A stretch of DNA of 52,632 nt from the NCBI RefSeq assembly GCF_005047355.1, contig NZ_SUMC01000058.1, positions 1 through 52,632 on the forward strand. The letters run 5' to 3'. Position numbers and translations under genes: made by a program. The DNA is from Actinacidiphila oryziradicis (GTDB lineage Bacteria; Actinomycetota; Actinomycetes; Streptomycetales; Streptomycetaceae). Positions 51,216 through 52,632 of this stretch are shown here, piece after piece. The notes beneath the pieces are model-generated. The model had not been told where the DNA came from, made no database searches, and worked only from the letters and a program-made list of their open reading frames with translations. The first letter of the stretch is position 1. Each line of letters starts with the position of its first letter.

Positions 51216-51378
51216 AGCAAGTCCATGTTCATGGTCAACACCTCCCCCCATTTTCATGGCATGCCTGGGCGGGGCGGTGCAATGCGCCCGAACAGCGCTA
51301 TGAAATCGTGACACGATCTTGTTGGTGGGATTGGTGAGGCACGGGGTGCCGGTCGGATGCGGCTGGGATGATCGCGGG

Positions 51379-51432
51379 CATGACACTGGACTGGTCCCGT
51401 CTGAATCACGCCTATGGATCCGCATCCGACCT
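51379..51432 (+). pseudogene. First 18 codons of a gene interrupted by an IS
   Basis: ATG 51379 starts MTLDWSRLNHAYGSASDL, like the N-terminus of actinobacterial HEAT-repeat-type proteins (DWxxLxHAYGSAxD). The sequence ends at CTA, where the IS5-family element begins. Confidence 0.5.
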
Positions 51433-52427
51433 AGGGCCTGTTCGGAGTCGTGATCTCGGTTTCCCCAACCGGTACCGACGATCGTGGTTGAGCTGGTAGA
51501 ACACCGGTGTGGCGCGACGTGAACTGAACGACGACGACTGGGAGTTGATCTGCCCTCACCTGCCGATCGGGCAGTACGGCCCCTACCCGGAGCACCTGCG
51601 CGATCAGCTGGAGGGAATCATCTGGCGGTTCCGCACCGGCAGCCCGTGGCGGGACGTGCCGGAGGTGTTCGGCTCCTGGTCCACGGTCTACGACCGGTTC
51701 GCCCAGTGGCGCGACGCCGGGGTGTTCGCAGCCGTGATGGAAGCCGTGATCGCCGAGGCCGCTCGCCGTGGGCAGGCGGACTTGTCCCTGGTCAGCGTGG
51801 ACTCCACCACCGCCCGCGCCCACCACGACGCGGCCGGCATGGTCGTGGACGAGGAGGTCCTTGTCGCCCTGGAGCGGGCCGCCGAGGCCGAAAAGGGGGC
51901 GCACGAAAGGTGCGAAAAGGGCAGGTCGCAGCCGAGGCGGTGACCCCGCCGGAGGACACCGAGGCCGAGCCCGATGCGGAGCGCGAGGAGCGCCGCCGGT
52001 TGCGGCGTCGGCGGCGGGCCCGGCTGAAGGCGGCGGCCCTGGGCCGTTCCCGTGGCGGTTTGACCTGCAAGGTTCATCTGTCGGCCGACCGGCGGTGCCG
52101 TCCTTTGTCGTTCGTGGTCACCGCCGGGCAGGTCGCCGACAGCCCGCAGTTCGCCGCCGTGCTGGCCGGGGTGTGGGTGCGCGGGCCGGTCGGGCGCCCG
52201 CGCACCCGGCCCGGCGCGGTGGCCGCGGACAAGGCGTACTCCTCCCGGGCCAACCGCGTCCATCTGCGGAAACGCAAGGTCAAGGCGGTGATCCCGGAGA
52301 AGGCGGACCAGGCGGCCAACCGGAGGAAGAAGGGGGCGCGGGGCGGGCGCCCGGTCTCGCACGACGCCGAGCTGTACAAACAGCGCAACACCGTGGAGCG
52401 GTGCATCAACAAGATCAAGGTGCGACA
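51433..52427 (+). mobile_element. IS5-family insertion sequence, 3' end missing
   Basis: The left end starts GGGCCTGTTCGGAGTCGTGA, 76 nt before the transposase start, and lies directly after CTA (a usual IS5-family target). The right end and its inverted repeat are absent: transposase homology is cut at KIK (near 52424), and different DNA follows. It carries the two-frame transposase gene described next. Confidence 0.7.
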
Positions 52428-52491
52428 CGAAGCCGCACACGTTAAGTGGGAAAGCCGCGAAGGAAGGAGACATGTGCTGACCCCGGATTAG
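51509..52491 (+). pseudogene. IS5-family transposase, two frames, C-terminally truncated
   Basis: The first frame (GTG/ATG 51509 to 51943) has ELNDDDWELICPHLPIGQYG, EGIIWRFRTGSPWRDVPEVF and the first catalytic Asp in LVSVDSTTARAHHDAAG. The second, one base back, has GRSRGGLTCKVHLSADRRCR, AVAADKAYSSRANR (second Asp) and QRNTVERCINKIK (catalytic Glu). Such IS join their frames by programmed -1 shifting; GAA-AAG runs near 51890 and 51920 are candidate slip sites. The last 23 residues to 52491 are not transposase, so the end is lost. Confidence 0.8.
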
Positions 52492-52632
52492 TGTCCAAAA
52501 TCCGTTCCCGCGCTCACATGCGTTGCCGGTAACGGCGGGGTGTGAAGCTGAGCGTTCAAGCCCAAGAGTTCTCCGGCCATCGGGGAGCAACAGGCGAGGG
52601 AAAGGCTGGACGGGTGAATTACGTGAACCCCC
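52428..52632. other. Window end, no gene recognised
   Basis: About 200 nt beyond the truncated transposase show no recognisable domain, RNA or inverted repeat matching the left IS end. Confidence 0.4.

Noticed and set aside
51861..51943. Calling the IS5 frameshift a simple mutation
   Set aside because: Two overlapping frames with a -1 shift at A-rich codons are normal for this IS group; the loss of function is judged from the missing C-terminus instead.
1..52632. CRISPR array, rRNA genes, prophage or replication origin
   Set aside because: No regularly spaced direct repeats, rRNA segments, phage structural genes or DnaA-box clusters were seen.

Overview
The window is high-GC actinobacterial DNA, most like Streptomyces: GTG starts, GGAGG-type ribosome sites, ATGA/GTGA overlaps, SAM-IV-type riboswitches, IS1380 and IS5 family elements, and many decayed gene pieces. 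The density of scraps and IS remnants suggests an accessory region such as a chromosome arm or large plasmid (inference).

Region 1 (1-1.4 kb): the 3' end of a group II intron and a VapBC-like toxin-antitoxin pair whose toxin is frameshifted. Region 2 (1.8-12.2 kb): a complete selenocysteine cassette. selD, selB and selA lie on the minus strand, tRNA-Sec (selC) lies antisense to the 3' end of selB, and a divergent three-gene formate dehydrogenase operon has an in-frame UGA (Sec190) followed by a SECIS hairpin. The cassette is flanked by a TehA-like fragment, transposase, hydrolase and MFS scraps and a broken integrase.

Region 3 (13.2-21.1 kb): an MHS-family transporter, an SDR fragment, a SUKH fragment, an ATP-grasp protein, and a metal locus with an ArsR-type repressor, a 2Fe-2S thioredoxin-like ferredoxin and a P1B-4-type ATPase. 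Two similar operator-like sites link the repressor to the ATPase operon.

Region 4 (21.4-34.7 kb): an organosulfur-scavenging cluster. On the minus strand are an amino-acid-type ABC transporter, a sarcosine-oxidase-like flavoenzyme and a GNAT acetyltransferase. On the plus strand are a GST-like protein, four luciferase-like (LLM) flavin monooxygenases, a flavin reductase and a DUF1684 protein. Each of the three transcription units begins with a promoter, a SAM-IV-type riboswitch and then a small cysteine-containing leader peptide with an RRH(I/V)DL motif.

Region 5 (34.7-46.9 kb): a related but decaying region with two more leader peptides, broken MFS and LLM genes, one intact SsuD-like monooxygenase, a dioxygenase remnant next to a 120-bp inverted-repeat element, an oligopeptide ABC operon collapsed by serial deletions, an intact type II thioesterase and a chimeric phosphoesterase. 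Region 6 (47-52.6 kb): an M48 peptidase with a partner protein, a RimJ-like acetyltransferase, a truncated IS1380 transposase, and an IS5-family element inserted into the start of another gene.

Many genes here have single-base frameshifts. I read them as pseudogenes, but sequencing error in GC-rich runs cannot be excluded from the sequence alone.
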